From positions 1 through 64,000 of the forward strand of contig JAVSIV010000022.1 in NCBI GenBank assembly GCA_033816765.1: 64,000 nucleotides of DNA. Reading direction: 5' to 3'. The stretch's first letter is position 1. Every line of letters begins with the position of its first letter. Origin of the DNA: Nothopassalora personata (taxonomy: Eukaryota; Ascomycota; Dothideomycetes; Mycosphaerellales; Mycosphaerellaceae). Under the pieces are notes generated by a model. That model made no database searches, had not been told where the DNA came from, and saw only the letters and a list, made by a program, of their open reading frames with translations. This document shows, in pieces, positions 45,551-64,000 of the stretch. Both the position numbers and the translations under genes were made by a program.

Positions 45551-45810
45551 TTTTTTAATCCTATTGCAACATTCCTACTTAATCTGTAAAACGCTAATAA
45601 TATACCCAGTCCTATAGCTAGCTCTGCCCCTAGTATGGCTATTATGTATATTTGACCTAAAATGTCGTAAAACTTAAGTGAGTTTATTAAAATCAGAAAT
45701 GTTATAGCTAAAAGCATTATTTCTATTGAAATAAGCATTAGTATAATGTTTTTTCTGTTTAACACGAATCCTAATATCCCTATTAAAAATATTATTAAAG
45801 ATAAATTCAT
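45541..45810 (-). CDS. Second, diverged nad4L copy
   Basis: 89 residues. It matches nad4L fully for about 45 residues, then differs ('LKFYDILGQIYIIAILGAEL' with a 3-residue deletion, and an altered end 'SRNVAIGLKKCI'). Open and with the conserved Glu, but the changed last third suggests it survives mainly as the upstream partner of the chimera at 44678. Confidence 0.75.
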   Translation of the reverse strand: MNLSLIIFLIGILGFVLNRKNIILMLISIEIMLLAITFLILINSLKFYDILGQIYIIAILGAELAIGLGILLAFYRLSRNVAIGLKKCI

Positions 45811-45933
45811 TTTCTTATTTATATAAATATAAAAGCAAGGGTATAAAATAAAAGGTTTATTACCTTTAATAGTTCTAACAGTAAATTTATAAATTTATAA
45901 ATTTAAAAAAATTTTTTTTTCTTATTAATAGCT

Positions 45934-46752
45934 TTAAGAACCTCAGTAGTATACTGATAAAAATAAGAATAATCATACAACATCTACAAAATGTCAGTAT
46001 AATATACCAGCTTCTAATCCTAGATGGTGATTTTCAGTTAAGTGATAGGCAAATAAACGTCAGAAACCTACAGCTAAAAATATTGTACCTACAATAACGT
46101 GTATTCCATGGAAACCTGTTCCAAAATAAAAACAGGATCCGTATGCACCGTCTGATAAAGTAAATGAAGAAACTGAATATTCTACACCTTGGAATCCAGT
46201 AAATACAAGAGCTAATACTATAGTAAACAGTGCTCCGTATAAAGCACCGTTCCTGTTTCCTTGGATTAAAGAATGGTGAGAATAAGTAATTGTTACACCA
46301 GATGCTAATAATAACACAGTGTTAAGTAACGGTAATTCGAAAGCATTTATAGCTTCTATACCTATAGGGGGTCATTGAGCACCTAATTCTACAGTAGGTG
46401 ATAAAGCACTGTGAAAATATGCTCAAAAAATAGCTAAGAAGAACAGAGCTTCAGATACTATAAATAACGCTACTCCCATATTTAAACCTTTTTGCACGGC
46501 TAATGTATGGTTACCTATGTAAGTACCTTCTGATATAACATCTCTAAATCAAAAAAACATACTTGATACTAAGAGGATAAGTCCACAAGGTAATCAAAAA
46601 CCTGCATACTCGAAACCATGCATAGTTGAAACACCTGAAGTAGTTAAAGTCAATAAACTTACACATGTAAATATAGGTCAAGGAGAGGGTGATACTAAAT
46701 GAAACGGATGACCTTGAAAGGCACTCCTATTTAAATTAGACATACTAGACAT
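45934..46752 (-). CDS. cox3: Cytochrome c oxidase subunit 3, in frame with cox1
   Basis: Core oxidase subunit. From ATG 46752 (or 46743) to TAA at 45934, about 270 residues: '[14 protein letters not shown]', '[18 protein letters not shown]', 'FWAYFHSAL', '[18 protein letters not shown]' and 'WHFVDVVWLFLF'. There is no stop codon between the end of cox1 and this ATG, and the frame is the same, so translation could run through from cox1. Separate start at the internal ATG or cleavage are the alternatives. Confidence 0.95.

Positions 46753-64000
<17,248 letters not shown>

Noticed and set aside
45541..45810. Treating the second nad4L as an ordinary functional duplicate
   Set aside because: The last third is altered and shortened; kept only as a diverged copy.

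Overview
This window is fungal mitochondrial DNA. Reading UGA as Trp keeps every respiratory gene open. The sequence is very A+T-rich, and it carries standard fungal mt genes broken by group I introns with LAGLIDADG or GIY-YIG endonuclease genes, plus remnants of a linear-plasmid-type RNA polymerase. The gene set and protein style suggest a filamentous fungus, probably a basidiomycete. That last point is inference. No rRNA gene was recognised.

Plus strand (1 to about 22 kb): the nad4 3' end, a decayed cox2-start chimera, trnK, and cob (7 exons, 6 introns, with a C-terminal TM + Cys/His extension). Next comes an atp9 array: two copies of the atp9 leader and start fused to new membrane ORFs, each followed by a piece of atp6, then the intact atp9. 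After that: a truncated tRNA-Glu, a structured-RNA candidate, trnA, trnF, a broken rpo copy, a 540-codon chimera that starts as cox1, and a second rpo-like fossil.

Minus strand (about 22 to 63 kb), in transcription order: cox1 (11 exons, 10 introns) reading in frame with no stop into cox3; nad4L copy and nad5-start chimera; nad4L-nad5 (one intron); rpo; nad2-nad3; atp8; atp6; broken atp9; cox2; tRNA; nad1-start copy plus membrane ORF; nad1 (one intron); and a nad2/nad3 fragment pair enclosing a broken nuclease-like ORF. The right end repeats 18031-19377 in inverted orientation (62654-64000), covering cox1 exon 1, its leader and part of rpo.

The dominant theme is repeated capture of core-gene starts. 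Copies of the leader and first codons of cox2, atp9, cox1, nad1, nad2 and nad5 sit in front of non-homologous ORFs with hydrophobic segments followed by a soluble tail: Cys-rich, Gly-rich, Lys-rich repeats, or a PD-(D/E)xK-like nuclease. Related membrane-plus-tail ORFs also lie in the 3' parts of several LAGLIDADG introns. Many are intact and many are broken, often at long A/T runs. The layout resembles plant CMS chimeras and the atp6-associated mobile element of Allomyces, but I recognise no described fungal system that matches it.

Intron edges were placed by exon homology, a final intron G, and spliced lengths divisible by three (cob 1587, nad1 1062, nad5 2013, cox1-cox3 2403 nt).
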